From assembly GCF_001687105.1 (NCBI RefSeq), contig NZ_CP014599.1, forward strand, positions 216,528 to 280,527: a DNA stretch of 64,000 nucleotides. Direction: 5' to 3'. How positions within the stretch are numbered: position 1 is the stretch's first letter; each line of letters begins with the position of its first letter. Position numbers and translations under genes: made by a program. Source of the DNA: Salipiger sp. CCB-MM3. Its GTDB lineage: Bacteria > Pseudomonadota > Alphaproteobacteria > Rhodobacterales > Rhodobacteraceae. Below are positions 24,857 to 34,195 of this stretch, one piece after another. A model generated the notes under the pieces. That model was not told the DNA's origin and ran no database searches. It saw nothing but the letters and a program-made list of their open reading frames with translations.

Positions 24857-27373
24857 TCAGAGCCAGAGCACTTGCCGGCGCAGGTCGATGTCATGCGCGA
24901 GCGCGGCGGAGGGGCCGTCGTGGATGATGCTGCCCCGTTCGAGCGCGACGGTGCGGTCAGAGAGTGTCAGCGCCAGATCGAGGTTGTGGTCGACGATGAT
25001 GATCGAAACCTCCTGCCGCAGCCGGTCGAAGGTTTCGAAAAGCTGCTCGACCACGGCAGGTGAGAGCCCCTCGAAGGGTTCGTCCAGCAGCAGCACGCGG
25101 GTATCGCCAGAGAGCGCCCGCGCAACCGCGGCCATCTGCTGCTCGCCGCCCGAGAGATAGTCGGCGGGCGTGTCGATGCGTTCTTTGAGGCGCGGGAAAT
25201 AAGAGAAGATACGCTCTTCGTCCCAATGCACCCCATGCCCGGTCTGACGCTGGATGCGCCCAAGCTCGAGGTTGTCCTTCACCGACATGCCAGCAAAGAG
25301 GCCGCGCCCCTGCGGCACATAGGAGATCCCGGCGCGCGCCATGGCGGCGGAGGGCAGTCCCGAGATCGTCTTGCCCTCGAGGGTGATCTCGCCGCTGCCC
25401 ACCGGGGCGATGCCGATCAGCGATTTCAGCAGCGTCGATTTGCCCGCACCGTTCCGACCCAAGAGCGCGAGGATCTCGCCCTGCCGCAGATCGAAGCTGA
25501 CGTCGTTGAGGATGTGGCTCTTGCCGTAGCTGACGTTGACCTTGTCGAGCGACAGGATGGTGGCGTCCTGCACCGCGCTGACGCGCGGCTTGGCGGCGAC
25601 CGCCGAGGTGCCCGAGCCGATATAGACCTCTTGCACCCGCGCGTCGCCGCGTGCCTCGTCCACCGTGCCGTCGAGTAGCACCTGTCCTTCGTTCATCACC
25701 GTGACGTGGTCGGCCAGTTCGAACACCCGGTCGATGTCATGTTCGACCAGCAGCACCGGGATGTCGCGGGACAGCGCCTTGAGCAGCAGGCCGATGCGCT
25801 CGCGCTCGGCCACCGAAAGGCCCGCCAGCGGCTCGTCGGCCAGCAGGATGCGCGGGTGGTTGCCAAGCGCCAGTCCCAGATCGAGCAGCCGCTGCCCGCC
25901 GTAGGACAGAGATCCGGCCTCGGCCTCTTCCATGCCGCTGAGCCCGGCGTAGCGCATGATCTGTGCGGTGCGCTCGTTGACCTGCGCAAGATTGCGGGCG
26001 CGGATCACCGGGTTCATCCGGCTGGGATCGCCTGCCTGCACCGCGAGGCGGATGTTTTCCTGCACGGTGAGCGAGGGAAAGAGGTTGGTGATCTGGAAAC
26101 TGCGCCCGATCCCGGCCTCGGAGATCTCCTCGGGCTTGCGCCCCGAGAGCGGCTGGCCGCCCAGCGTCACCTCGCCGCTGTCGGGGGTGTAAAGTCCCGA
26201 CAGCAGGTTGAAGGCCGTGGTCTTGCCCGCGCCATTGGGGCCGATCAGCGCGTGCAGCGTGCGGTCCCGCACTGAGATGTCGACCTCATCCACGGCCTTG
26301 AGCCCGCCGAAGTGCTTGGAGATGCCGCGCGCTTCCAGCAGCGCGCCTTCCACATGGCGCTCGGGACGCAGGAACTCGGGCAGCGGATGCACCTCGGCCT
26401 TGCGCCCGGCCATTGCCGCGCCGGTCTCGGCGGGCGGATTGAAGTGGCGCCGGATCTGTCCGGGGATGCCGATCAGCCCGTCGCGGGCGAACAGCACGAA
26501 GCCCATGAACACGAGGCCGAACCAGAACAGCCAGTTCTCGGAATAGATCGACAGATACTCGCGGAAGAGGATGTAGAAGAGCGCGCCGATCGCCGGACCC
26601 ATGAACGAGCGCATGCCGCCGATCACCACCATGGCCAGAAGCTCGCCCGAGAAGACCACCGACATCGGCTCGGCCGAGGTCATGCGGTTCTTGTAGAGCA
26701 GCAGCACCCCGGCCAGCGCGGTGATCGTCGCCGAGAGCACGAAGGCGGCCAGCTTGTAGCGGTCGACCTTGTAGCCCAGAAAGCGCGCGCGCTGCTCATT
26801 CTCGCGGATCGCCAGCAGCACCGTGCCGAGCGGCGAGTTATAGACCCGCCACAGCAGGCACAGCACCGCAAAGGCGATGAGTGCGACCAGCCAGTAATAG
26901 GGCTGGGACATCTCGAAGCTGAGCCCGAAAATCTGCGGGCGGGAGATGCCGCCAAGCCCGTTCTCGCCGCCGGTCACTTCGGTCCAGCGGAAGGCGATGG
27001 TGAACCCGAGCGCCGAGAGCGCCAGCGTCATCAGCGAGAAATAGACCCCCCGGCGGCGCAGGATCAGCGCGCCGAAGACGGCGGCGATCAGCGCGGTGGC
27101 AAGCACGGCGACGATCAGCGGGAGAAAGAAGCTGCCCTCCGCGCCCATGGCCCGGGCCGAGAGCCCGGCGAGATAGGCGCCAAGGCCGAACCACGCGCCA
27201 TGGCCGAAGCTGATCAGCCCGGTGCGCCCGGCAAGGATGTTGAGCCCCATGCAGGCGAGGCCGAAGACCACCACCTCGGTCGCCGAGGTATAGGTCAGCC
27301 CGGCGGCGAGGATGAGGAAGGGCAGCACGATCAGCGCGGCTGCCGCGACAAGAAGCGGATGTATGCGGGTCAT
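24857..27373 (-). CDS. Triple-fusion branched-chain-type ABC transporter: LivM permease, LivG ATPase and LivF ATPase
   Basis: This 838-residue protein joins three normally separate subunits. Residues 1-310 are a LivM permease with its membrane segments; 344-590 are a LivG ATPase with Walker A GPNGAGKTT at 378, the LivG-type signature LSYGGQ near 489 and Walker B ILLADEP near 509; 605-838 are a LivF ATPase with Walker A GRNGAGKST at 639, LSGGEQQ at 740 and Walker B VLLLDEP at 760. No stop or frameshift separates them. It follows LivH by 13 bases. LivM-LivG fusions are fairly common; inclusion of LivF is less so. Confidence 0.92.
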   Translation of the reverse strand: MTRIHPLLVAAAALIVLPFLILAAGLTYTSATEVVVFGLACMGLNILAGRTGLISFGHGAWFGLGAYLAGLSARAMGAEGSFFLPLIVAVLATALIAAVFGALILRRRGVYFSLMTLALSALGFTIAFRWTEVTGGENGLGGISRPQIFGLSFEMSQPYYWLVALIAFAVLCLLWRVYNSPLGTVLLAIRENEQRARFLGYKVDRYKLAAFVLSATITALAGVLLLYKNRMTSAEPMSVVFSGELLAMVVIGGMRSFMGPAIGALFYILFREYLSIYSENWLFWFGLVFMGFVLFARDGLIGIPGQIRRHFNPPAETGAAMAGRKAEVHPLPEFLRPERHVEGALLEARGISKHFGGLKAVDEVDISVRDRTLHALIGPNGAGKTTAFNLLSGLYTPDSGEVTLGGQPLSGRKPEEISEAGIGRSFQITNLFPSLTVQENIRLAVQAGDPSRMNPVIRARNLAQVNERTAQIMRYAGLSGMEEAEAGSLSYGGQRLLDLGLALGNHPRILLADEPLAGLSVAERERIGLLLKALSRDIPVLLVEHDIDRVFELADHVTVMNEGQVLLDGTVDEARGDARVQEVYIGSGTSAVAAKPRVSAVQDATILSLDKVNVSYGKSHILNDVSFDLRQGEILALLGRNGAGKSTLLKSLIGIAPVGSGEITLEGKTISGLPSAAMARAGISYVPQGRGLFAGMSVKDNLELGRIQRQTGHGVHWDEERIFSYFPRLKERIDTPADYLSGGEQQMAAVARALSGDTRVLLLDEPFEGLSPAVVEQLFETFDRLRQEVSIIIVDHNLDLALTLSDRTVALERGSIIHDGPSAALAHDIDLRRQVLWL

Positions 27374-27386
27374 GCGTTGGATCGTC

Positions 27387-28262
27387 TCATTCGAAGCGGA
27401 GGATGCGCTCGCCCAGCAGGCCGCGCGGGCGCACCAGAAGCACGAGGAACATCAACAGGTAGATGGCGGCGGTGGACCATGACGACAGGCCGATGGCCAC
27501 GAGCACGCCCTTGGTCAGCCCGACGAGGACAGCGGCGATGATGACGCCCCAGAACGAGCCGAGCCCGCCGATCACGACCACCACGAAGGCCAGCGTGATG
27601 ACCTCGGCGCCCATCGCCGGGTGGATGGTGTAGATCGGCGAGAGCAACACGCCCGCCAGCCCGGCGAGGCCGATGCCGATGCCCGCGACCACCGACAGAT
27701 AGGGCCGCAGTGAAATGCCGAGGGAGCCGACGATCTCGGGGTTCTGCACTCCGGCGCGGACGATGCGCCCGAAGGCGGTCTTGTTGAGCAGCAGCCACAG
27801 CGCACCGACGGCGAGCACCGCGACGGCGATCAGGAAGATGCGGTAGCGCGAGTAGATGAAATCACCCAAGAACACCTGCCCGCGCAGCAGTTCGGGCATG
27901 TTGTAGTTCTGCGGCGAGGCCCCGAAAATCCAGCGCAATCCCTGTTCGATCACCATGGCAAGCCCGAAGGTCAGCAGCAGCGAATAGAGCGGATCGACCC
28001 GGTAGAAGCGGGTGAAGAGCGTGCGCTCGGTCGCCATGCCCAGCCCCGCCACGATCAGCGGCACAAGGATCAGCGCGCCGAAATAACCCACGTAGGGCGT
28101 GATCAGGATCGCGAGATAGGCGCCGATGGCGAAGAAGGCGCCATGCGCGAGGTTGATGATCCCGCCAAGCGAGAAGATCAGCGACAGTCCCAGCGCGATC
28201 AGCAGGTAATAGGTGCCGTCCAGCAGGCCGTTCAGCACCTGCGCGATGAATAGCCCCAGCAT
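27387..28262 (-). CDS. Branched-chain-type ABC transporter permease, LivH type
   Basis: This 291-residue inner-membrane protein has the LivH pattern NGLLDGTYYLLIALGLSLIF at the N-terminus and the GGLGSFWGVIIAAVLVG segment near the C-terminus. It pairs with the LivM part of the following fusion protein. I chose the ATG at 28262; the frame extends 77 codons upstream through the intercistronic hairpin and is non-coding there. Confidence 0.92.
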   Translation of the reverse strand: MLGLFIAQVLNGLLDGTYYLLIALGLSLIFSLGGIINLAHGAFFAIGAYLAILITPYVGYFGALILVPLIVAGLGMATERTLFTRFYRVDPLYSLLLTFGLAMVIEQGLRWIFGASPQNYNMPELLRGQVFLGDFIYSRYRIFLIAVAVLAVGALWLLLNKTAFGRIVRAGVQNPEIVGSLGISLRPYLSVVAGIGIGLAGLAGVLLSPIYTIHPAMGAEVITLAFVVVVIGGLGSFWGVIIAAVLVGLTKGVLVAIGLSSWSTAAIYLLMFLVLLVRPRGLLGERILRFE

Positions 28263-28309
28263 CGCGGCGCACTCCTTCCTTGGGTATTTTCTTTGGGTAT
28301 CGGGGGTGT

Positions 28310-28338
28310 GGGGCAGGGGCCCTCTGGCCCGCTGCCCC
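28310..28338 (-). promoter_or_regulatory. Intercistronic hairpin between binding protein and LivH
   Basis: Two stacked stems, GGGGCAG with CTGCCCC and GGGCC with GGCCC, close a four-base loop with a single bulged base. The site follows the binding-protein stop and has no T-run on the transcript strand. It probably limits read-through into, or stabilises message upstream of, the permease genes. Confidence 0.6.
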
Positions 28339-28356
28339 GGTTGCGTCACCGGAACA

Positions 28357-29601
28357 TCACATCGAGCAGGTGCCGCCGGTGACGGCGGTGGCCAGCGACT
28401 CGAGCGGCTGGTCCGCGCCCGGAACCGGATCGGAGGTGGTGAAGATGTCCCACTCGTTCTGCGCCTCGGAGGCGGGCAGCGCGGTGATCGCATAGATCTC
28501 CTGAATGAGCTGGTGATCCGAGGGGCGGAAATAGCCCGGACGGCTCTTCATCAGGTCGAACTTCGCCTCCTCGCTCTCGAGATAGCCGACCAGCGCGTCT
28601 CCCGACGCGTCGCCCGCCTCGGCCACCGCTTTGGCCATGATCAGACCGGCGTTGTAGTCTCCCCAGGCCTGGTTCTCGGGCGGCTTGCCAAAGGCATCGC
28701 TGAACGCCTGCACGAAGGCTTGGCTGGCATCGTTCTGCACCAGATGGTTCCACACGTTCGGCCAAGTGCCGCGGAAGTTCTGCGCCCCCGCCGCCCAGGC
28801 CGAGACCGTGTCGAAGCCGAAGCCGCCGAGCGTGAAGTCGAGGCCGAACTCACCGTATTGCTTGAAGAAGTTGGTGATCTGCGTGCCCGCGAGATTGAGC
28901 GCCACCACGTCCGGCTCGGCCTGACGGATCTTCAGCAGGTAAGACGAGAAATCGGTCGCATCGGTCGGCACCAGATCGTCGCCGACGAGATTGCCGCCAT
29001 TGGTCTCGAGGAACGCCTTGGCCGCCGACAGAAGGTCGTGGCCAAAGGCGTAATCGGCGCTCAGCGTGTACCAGTTCTTGCCATCCACCATGCCTTCGCC
29101 AGCGAAATACTGGCCCTCGGCGTTCACATACATCGAGTTCTGCGTCTCGACGTGGAACATGTAGCGGTTGCAGTCCTGACCGCGAAGGCTGTCCGAGTTG
29201 CCACCGGTGTTGACGAAGCATTTCTTGTAGCGCGCCGCGACCTGACTGATCGTCAGACAGGAGGCCGAGGAGATCTCGCCGATGATCATGTCGACGCCGT
29301 CGCGCTCGAACATGCGCTCGGCCTTGGTCGAGGCGGTCTGCGGGTTGACGCTGTCCTCCATGATCAGCTCGACCTGCCGCCCTCCGGCGCCGCCGTTGGC
29401 ATTGATGTGCTCGACCGCCAGCTTGATGCCCATCTGCGCGTATTCGCCGAGCGGGCCGAGAAAGCCGGTGGTGGGGGTCAGGTGGCCGATTTTCAGCGGC
29501 GCGCTCTGCGCCCGCAGATAGGCGGGGGCGGCGACGGCAAGCGTCAGGCCAGCCGCTCCCGTCCGCAGGAATCCCCTGCGGCTCGTGAGATGGTTCGTCA
29601 T
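28357..29601 (-). CDS. Branched-chain-type ABC substrate-binding protein, Tat-exported
   Basis: This 414-residue periplasmic protein is a family-5/LivJ-type receptor, with GHLTPTTGFLGPLGEYAQMGIKL near the mature N-terminus. A twin-arginine signal, SRRGFLRTG, begins near residue 7 and cleavage is likely after YLRAQS. I chose the ATG at 29601; the longer frame upstream lacks a ribosome site. It is the first gene of the leftward operon with LivH, the LivMGF fusion, the dehydrogenase and BKACE. Confidence 0.9.
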   Translation of the reverse strand: MTNHLTSRRGFLRTGAAGLTLAVAAPAYLRAQSAPLKIGHLTPTTGFLGPLGEYAQMGIKLAVEHINANGGAGGRQVELIMEDSVNPQTASTKAERMFERDGVDMIIGEISSASCLTISQVAARYKKCFVNTGGNSDSLRGQDCNRYMFHVETQNSMYVNAEGQYFAGEGMVDGKNWYTLSADYAFGHDLLSAAKAFLETNGGNLVGDDLVPTDATDFSSYLLKIRQAEPDVVALNLAGTQITNFFKQYGEFGLDFTLGGFGFDTVSAWAAGAQNFRGTWPNVWNHLVQNDASQAFVQAFSDAFGKPPENQAWGDYNAGLIMAKAVAEAGDASGDALVGYLESEEAKFDLMKSRPGYFRPSDHQLIQEIYAITALPASEAQNEWDIFTTSDPVPGADQPLESLATAVTGGTCSM

Positions 29602-29716
29602 GGTACTCCTCCCTGAGACCAATTTGCTAAGATCACCTCGGGCCCTGCCTCTTGGGGTCCGGCGGCCGATGTTCCTCCGTGGCCGTCTTGCCCATGGGAG
29701 AGCCTTGCTCCTCCAT

Positions 29717-29735
29717 CTGTGATCTGAGATCACAG
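29717..29735. promoter_or_regulatory. Perfect 19-bp palindrome CTGTGATCT-G-AGATCACAG
   Basis: The arms of nine bases are perfect inverted repeats around one central base. The site lies between the divergent ABC operon and GntR gene, 43 bases before the latter. It is the natural operator candidate for that GntR protein. CRP-type sites are similar (TGTGA and TCACA) but need six central bases, not seven. Confidence 0.7.
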
Positions 29736-29777
29736 TTACAGAGCGGGCTTCCGCGGTCAACTGGAGTTATGAGATAG

Positions 29778-30518
29778 ATGAACGACGGCCTCGAACAGCT
29801 TCAGCCCGCGCGTCGGGAAACCCTTTCGGATCAGGTGCATGAGGCGCTCTGCGAGATGCTTTTGTCGGGCGCGCTCAAGCCTCGGGACAGGCTGTCGCTG
29901 CGCGATCTCGCCGAACGGCTGGACGTTTCCATGATGCCCGTGCGCGAAGCGGTGAGTCGTCTCGCGGCCAGCGGCGCGCTGAATGTCTCGCCAAAACGGG
30001 CGGTGCAGGTGCCGCTGATGACCGCGGGGGAGTTTGCCGATCTGACCGAGGTCCGGATGCTCAACGAAGGCGAGGCGGCGCGCCGTGCGGCGCTTGCCGC
30101 AACCGAGGCAGAGATCGCCGGGATCCTGCGCCTTGCCGAGCAGTTTGAACGGGTTCTCGACCGATCCTATGGCAGCGCCGAGGCGGTGGCGGCCAACAAG
30201 GACCTGCATTTCGCGCTCTACCGGGCGTCCGGGTCTGCGGCGCTGATGCAGGTGATCCGTATGCTCTGGCTCAAGGCCGGTCCGATCATCAACTACGACA
30301 TCGGGGTGAGAGCGGGGGTCCCGGCGGAAGAGGGTCTGACCCGGTCGCGCACTCACCATTCGCGCGAGCACCACCGCCAACTCTGCCAAGCGCTGCAGGC
30401 CCATGACGGCGCGGCGGCGGCTCATGCCATCGCCGAGGATATCCGCGTCGCCTCGGAAATGATCCGCGCCCATGCCGCCGACGAGATGGATGAGGGGCGC
30501 AGGCGCATCCTGATCTGA
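29778..30518 (+). CDS. GntR-family regulator, FCD subfamily
   Basis: This 246-residue regulator has the GntR winged helix at about residues 15-80 (SLRDLAERLDVSMMPVREAVSRLAASGAL) and a C-terminal FCD domain with the HHSREHHRQLCQAL segment that supplies ligand or metal-binding histidines. It is divergent from the BKACE/Liv operon and probably controls it through the palindrome at 29717-29735. Confidence 0.9.
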   Translation: MNDGLEQLQPARRETLSDQVHEALCEMLLSGALKPRDRLSLRDLAERLDVSMMPVREAVSRLAASGALNVSPKRAVQVPLMTAGEFADLTEVRMLNEGEAARRAALAATEAEIAGILRLAEQFERVLDRSYGSAEAVAANKDLHFALYRASGSAALMQVIRMLWLKAGPIINYDIGVRAGVPAEEGLTRSRTHHSREHHRQLCQALQAHDGAAAAHAIAEDIRVASEMIRAHAADEMDEGRRRILI

Positions 30519-30721
30519 GGCTGCGGGGGCAACTCATCCAAGCATGCGCCCGAGCCATCCCGGCGCTCAGCACTGGGTGATCGGCGGTCTTGCGCTGATG
30601 CCGACGCCGAGGCTCGCGGTTGCCGTGGTTCTGCACTACCGGTGGGGCCTCGCGCCGGTCGGAGCGCCGGGCAGGGGTCCGCGCGGGCGGAAGGCGTAAC
30701 TATCTAACTGAATGCAAGAAA

Positions 30722-30922
30722 ATGAAACTGGCGGATATCTTTTTCGTGTCGATCTTTGTGGTGCTGCTGGCCATGCTGATCGCGCTCTCTTTCTTCGACC
30801 TTTGGTACGGGCTGATGGGCATCGGGCTGCTCCTCGTGGTGTTCGGACTGCTGCTTTTGCTGATCCGGCGGGCCAACCGGCCCACCTCGGCGCAGATCGC
30901 GGCGATGCGGATAAAGCACTGA
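30722..30922 (+). CDS. Small two-helix membrane protein, unknown function
   Basis: This 66-residue protein has two hydrophobic segments (about residues 5-25 and 29-50) separated by a short DLWYG turn, then a basic tail. The ATG at 30722 has only a weak ribosome site (AAGAAA). The frame opens 34 codons earlier without coding features. I do not recognise the family. The hydrophobic pattern and clean ending support a real gene, but it could be a chance frame. Confidence 0.55.
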   Translation: MKLADIFFVSIFVVLLAMLIALSFFDLWYGLMGIGLLLVVFGLLLLLIRRANRPTSAQIAAMRIKH

Positions 30923-31057
30923 GGGCGGGCTCTGGCATGGGGGTGCCTTTTGGCCCGGATTGCCTGCCGTGGAGTGAGCAAATCAAATGGCGGCACCATG
31001 TCCATCGCAGGGTACCGCCTTTGGCTCGCGGTGCCAAACTGCAGCCAGAACTGCAGC

Positions 31058-34000
31058 TTATGAAACTAAGGCCTGCTCTTTTCGAATGCTGCGTGGCACT
31101 GAGCGTGTCTCGCGTTTTTCCCGCAGCATCAGCATCGCCGGGGTCACCACGAGGGTGAGCACGGTGGCGATCACCAGCCCGCCGGCAATGGCGCTCGACA
31201 GCTCGGTCCAATATTGCGTCGAGGGGGCGCCGAAGACGATCTCGCGCGAGATGAAGTTGATGTTCATCCCCAAGACCATCGGCATCAGCCCCAGCGCCGT
31301 GGTGATCGAGGTGAGCACCACCGGGCGCAGACGTTGCGCGCCGGTGCGCAGCGCAGCCTCGAGCGGCGAGAGCCCGTCTTTGCGCAGGTCGTTATAGGCG
31401 TCGATCAGCACGATGTTGTTGTTCACCACGATGCCCGCAAGGGCGATCACGCCGACCCCTCCCATCACGATGCCGAAGGGGCGCCCGGTGACGACCAGCC
31501 CTAGCAGCACGCCCCCGATCGAGAAGACGATGGCGCTCATCACCACGAAGGACTGGTAGAAGCTGTTGAACTGGACCACGAGAATCAGGAACATCAACAC
31601 GATGGCGGCGACGAAGGCGAGCGCCAGAAAGGTCATCGACTCCTGCTGGTCCTCGGCTTCGCCCGCGAACTCATAACTTGCGCTGTCGGGCAGATCGGCC
31701 TGATCAAGCGCGGCGCGCAGGGCGGTGACCTGATCGTTGACCAGCAGCCCCGGCGCGACATTGGCCTCGATGGTGGTCACGCGCTGCTCGTCGATGCGGC
31801 GGATGACGCCGACGCGCTCCACCGGCTCGAAGGTCACGAAGTTGGAGATCGGCACGAGCCCCGCCGAAGTGGGCACACGCAGGTTGGTCAGTTCCGACAG
31901 CGAGCGCGAGTCGTTCGGGAAGCGCACCCGGACGTCCAGCTCGCCGTCGGCGTCCGGCGGGCGATAGTCGGTGACGGTGATGCCTTGGGTGAGCAGTTGC
32001 ACCGCCTGTCCCAGCAGGCTGACATCGGCACCAAAGCGCGCCGCCTCGGCGCGGTCGACGTTGATCGCCACCTCGACGCCGGGCAGCGGGCGGGTGTCGG
32101 TCACATCGGTGAAGCCGCCGACACGCTCCATCGCCGCCAGCACCTTATCGACCGCCGCGCTCTGCTGAGTGAAATCTTCGGCCGAGACGCGCAGGTTCAC
32201 CGGCTTGCCGCTGGACGGGCCGCCGCTTTCGGTCTCCACCTGCACGTCGATTCCGGCGATGTCGGCCATCTTGGCGCGGATGTCCTCCCCGATCTCGGCG
32301 GCGGTGCGGCGCGCCTGCCAGTCCACCAGATCGAGCTGCAGAGTGCCGATCACGTCTTCCTCGCCGCCGCCCGCGCTCATGGTCGAGCGGGCGTAAACGC
32401 TCTCGATGCCTTCGGTGCCAGTGAGCCTGTCCTCAACCTTGCGGACCAGATCGTCGCGCTCGTAGATCGACAGGTTGTCGCGGGCGCGCACCTGCACCTG
32501 CATGAATTCCGGCTCGACCGAGGGGAAGAACGAGATGCCGCGCCCGAACTGGCCGTAAAGGGCAAACCCGCCGAGCAGCAGCGCCAGCGCCAGAACCACG
32601 GTGGTCCAGGGCCGCAGGATCGCGCGCTCCAAGAGCCGTACGTAGGCACCTGTGAAACCGGGGATGCGGCGCGGGTCGCCGCGCTCGGCGGCGTGCAGCG
32701 TGGCCTTTGCCTTGGCGGTCTGCGGCTGGTTGCGCCCGATCATACCGCCGAGGACGGGGATGAAGATCAGCGCCATGAAGAGCGAGGCGCCCAGCGTCAG
32801 GATCACGGTGATCGGCAGATATTTCATGAACTGCCCGATGAGCCCGGTCCAGAACAGCAGCGGGAAGAACACCGAAAGCGTGGTGGCGGTGGAGGCGATG
32901 ATCGGCCAAGCCATGCGCTTGGCGGCATGGGCGTAGGCGGCCTTGGGGCTGTCGCCCTCCTGCAGGCGGCGGTCAGCAAGCTCGACGGTGACAATGGCGC
33001 CATCGACCAGCATGCCCACCACGAGGATCAGCGCGAAAAGCACCACGATGTTCATGGTGAACCCCATCGCCCAGATGATGGCGACGCCGGCGAGGAACGC
33101 GCCCGGAATGGACAGGCCGACAAGGATCGCCGAGCGCAGCCCGAGGGCGAAGACGATGACGATCATCACCAGCATGACGGCGGCCATGACGTTGGCCTCG
33201 AGATCGGAAAGCAGCGTCTTCACCTGCTCGGACTGGTCCTGCAGGTAGGTGACGCGCAGGCTTTCGGGCCAGTCGGCGCTCATCTCGTCGATGACCGCTT
33301 TGGTGGCCGCGACGGTGTCGATGATATTGGCGCCCGAGCGTTTGGTGACCTCCAGCGCCAGCGAGGGCTGGCCGTCGATGCGCGCATAGCCGGTGGGGTC
33401 TTCGAAGGTGCGGCGCACGGTGGCGACGTCGCCAAAGGTGACGACAGTGGTGCCATCGACCTTCACCGGCATGGCCATCACGTCCTCGAGGTCTTCGATC
33501 AGCCCGGGCACCTTCAGCACGATGCGCCCGCCGCCGGTCTCGATGGCGCCTGCGGCGATCAGCTGGTTGTTGCGCTGCAACTGGCTGGTCAGCGTCTCGA
33601 AACTGAGGTTGTAGGTCTGGAAGACGGTCGGGTCGATCAGCACCTCGAGGAATTCCTCGCGGGCGCCGCCGATGTCCACTTCCAGCACACCGGGCAGCGC
33701 TTCGAGCTTGTCCTGAACCGCCTCGGCGACGTCATTGAGGGTGCGCTCGGGCAGGGGGCCGGACAGCACGGCGGTGATGATTGGAAAGAGCGCGGTGTTG
33801 ATCTCGGTGACGTTGAGCGTGGTGGCGTCGTCGGGCAGGTCGCTCTGCACCGTGTCGGCGGCCTCGCGCACCTTGTCGAGCGCCTCGTCGATATCGCCGC
33901 CAGCGGCAAATTCGAGCTGCACGCTGGCAAAGCCTTCGGTGGCCTCGGCGGACATTTTCTCGAGCCCTTCGATGGCGCCGAACTCGGCCTCCATCGGCTC

Positions 34001-34195
34001 GATCAGCAGGCGTTCGGCGTCAGACGGGCTGATGCCGTCGAGCGTGGTGCTGACATAAACCAGCGGCAGCGGAACCTCGGGGTTCGCTTCCTTGGGGATC
34101 GAGATATAGGCCACGGCACCGAAGGCGAGGATCATCCCCAGCAGGATCATCATCGCCCGGCCACGGGAAAAGGCGGCGTCGATCAGGCTGTTCAC
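31058..34195 (-). CDS. RND efflux transporter, inner-membrane pump (AcrB/HAE1-like)
   Basis: This 1045-residue protein has the full RND layout: one N-terminal helix, a large periplasmic loop, six helices, a second loop and five to six helices. GMLVDGAIVTVELADRR in helix 4 carries the proton-relay aspartate of this family. It exports drugs, lipophilic compounds or metabolites with the adaptor encoded just upstream. The ATG overlaps the adaptor stop (ATGA). No outer-membrane channel gene lies nearby, so a shared TolC is likely. Confidence 0.93.
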   Translation of the reverse strand: MNSLIDAAFSRGRAMMILLGMILAFGAVAYISIPKEANPEVPLPLVYVSTTLDGISPSDAERLLIEPMEAEFGAIEGLEKMSAEATEGFASVQLEFAAGGDIDEALDKVREAADTVQSDLPDDATTLNVTEINTALFPIITAVLSGPLPERTLNDVAEAVQDKLEALPGVLEVDIGGAREEFLEVLIDPTVFQTYNLSFETLTSQLQRNNQLIAAGAIETGGGRIVLKVPGLIEDLEDVMAMPVKVDGTTVVTFGDVATVRRTFEDPTGYARIDGQPSLALEVTKRSGANIIDTVAATKAVIDEMSADWPESLRVTYLQDQSEQVKTLLSDLEANVMAAVMLVMIVIVFALGLRSAILVGLSIPGAFLAGVAIIWAMGFTMNIVVLFALILVVGMLVDGAIVTVELADRRLQEGDSPKAAYAHAAKRMAWPIIASTATTLSVFFPLLFWTGLIGQFMKYLPITVILTLGASLFMALIFIPVLGGMIGRNQPQTAKAKATLHAAERGDPRRIPGFTGAYVRLLERAILRPWTTVVLALALLLGGFALYGQFGRGISFFPSVEPEFMQVQVRARDNLSIYERDDLVRKVEDRLTGTEGIESVYARSTMSAGGGEEDVIGTLQLDLVDWQARRTAAEIGEDIRAKMADIAGIDVQVETESGGPSSGKPVNLRVSAEDFTQQSAAVDKVLAAMERVGGFTDVTDTRPLPGVEVAINVDRAEAARFGADVSLLGQAVQLLTQGITVTDYRPPDADGELDVRVRFPNDSRSLSELTNLRVPTSAGLVPISNFVTFEPVERVGVIRRIDEQRVTTIEANVAPGLLVNDQVTALRAALDQADLPDSASYEFAGEAEDQQESMTFLALAFVAAIVLMFLILVVQFNSFYQSFVVMSAIVFSIGGVLLGLVVTGRPFGIVMGGVGVIALAGIVVNNNIVLIDAYNDLRKDGLSPLEAALRTGAQRLRPVVLTSITTALGLMPMVLGMNINFISREIVFGAPSTQYWTELSSAIAGGLVIATVLTLVVTPAMLMLREKRETRSVPRSIRKEQALVS

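Noticed and set aside
29717..29735. CRP site
   Set aside because: The half-sites TGTGA and TCACA are present, but the spacer is seven bases and the symmetry extends to CTGTGATCT, which fits a GntR-type operator better.
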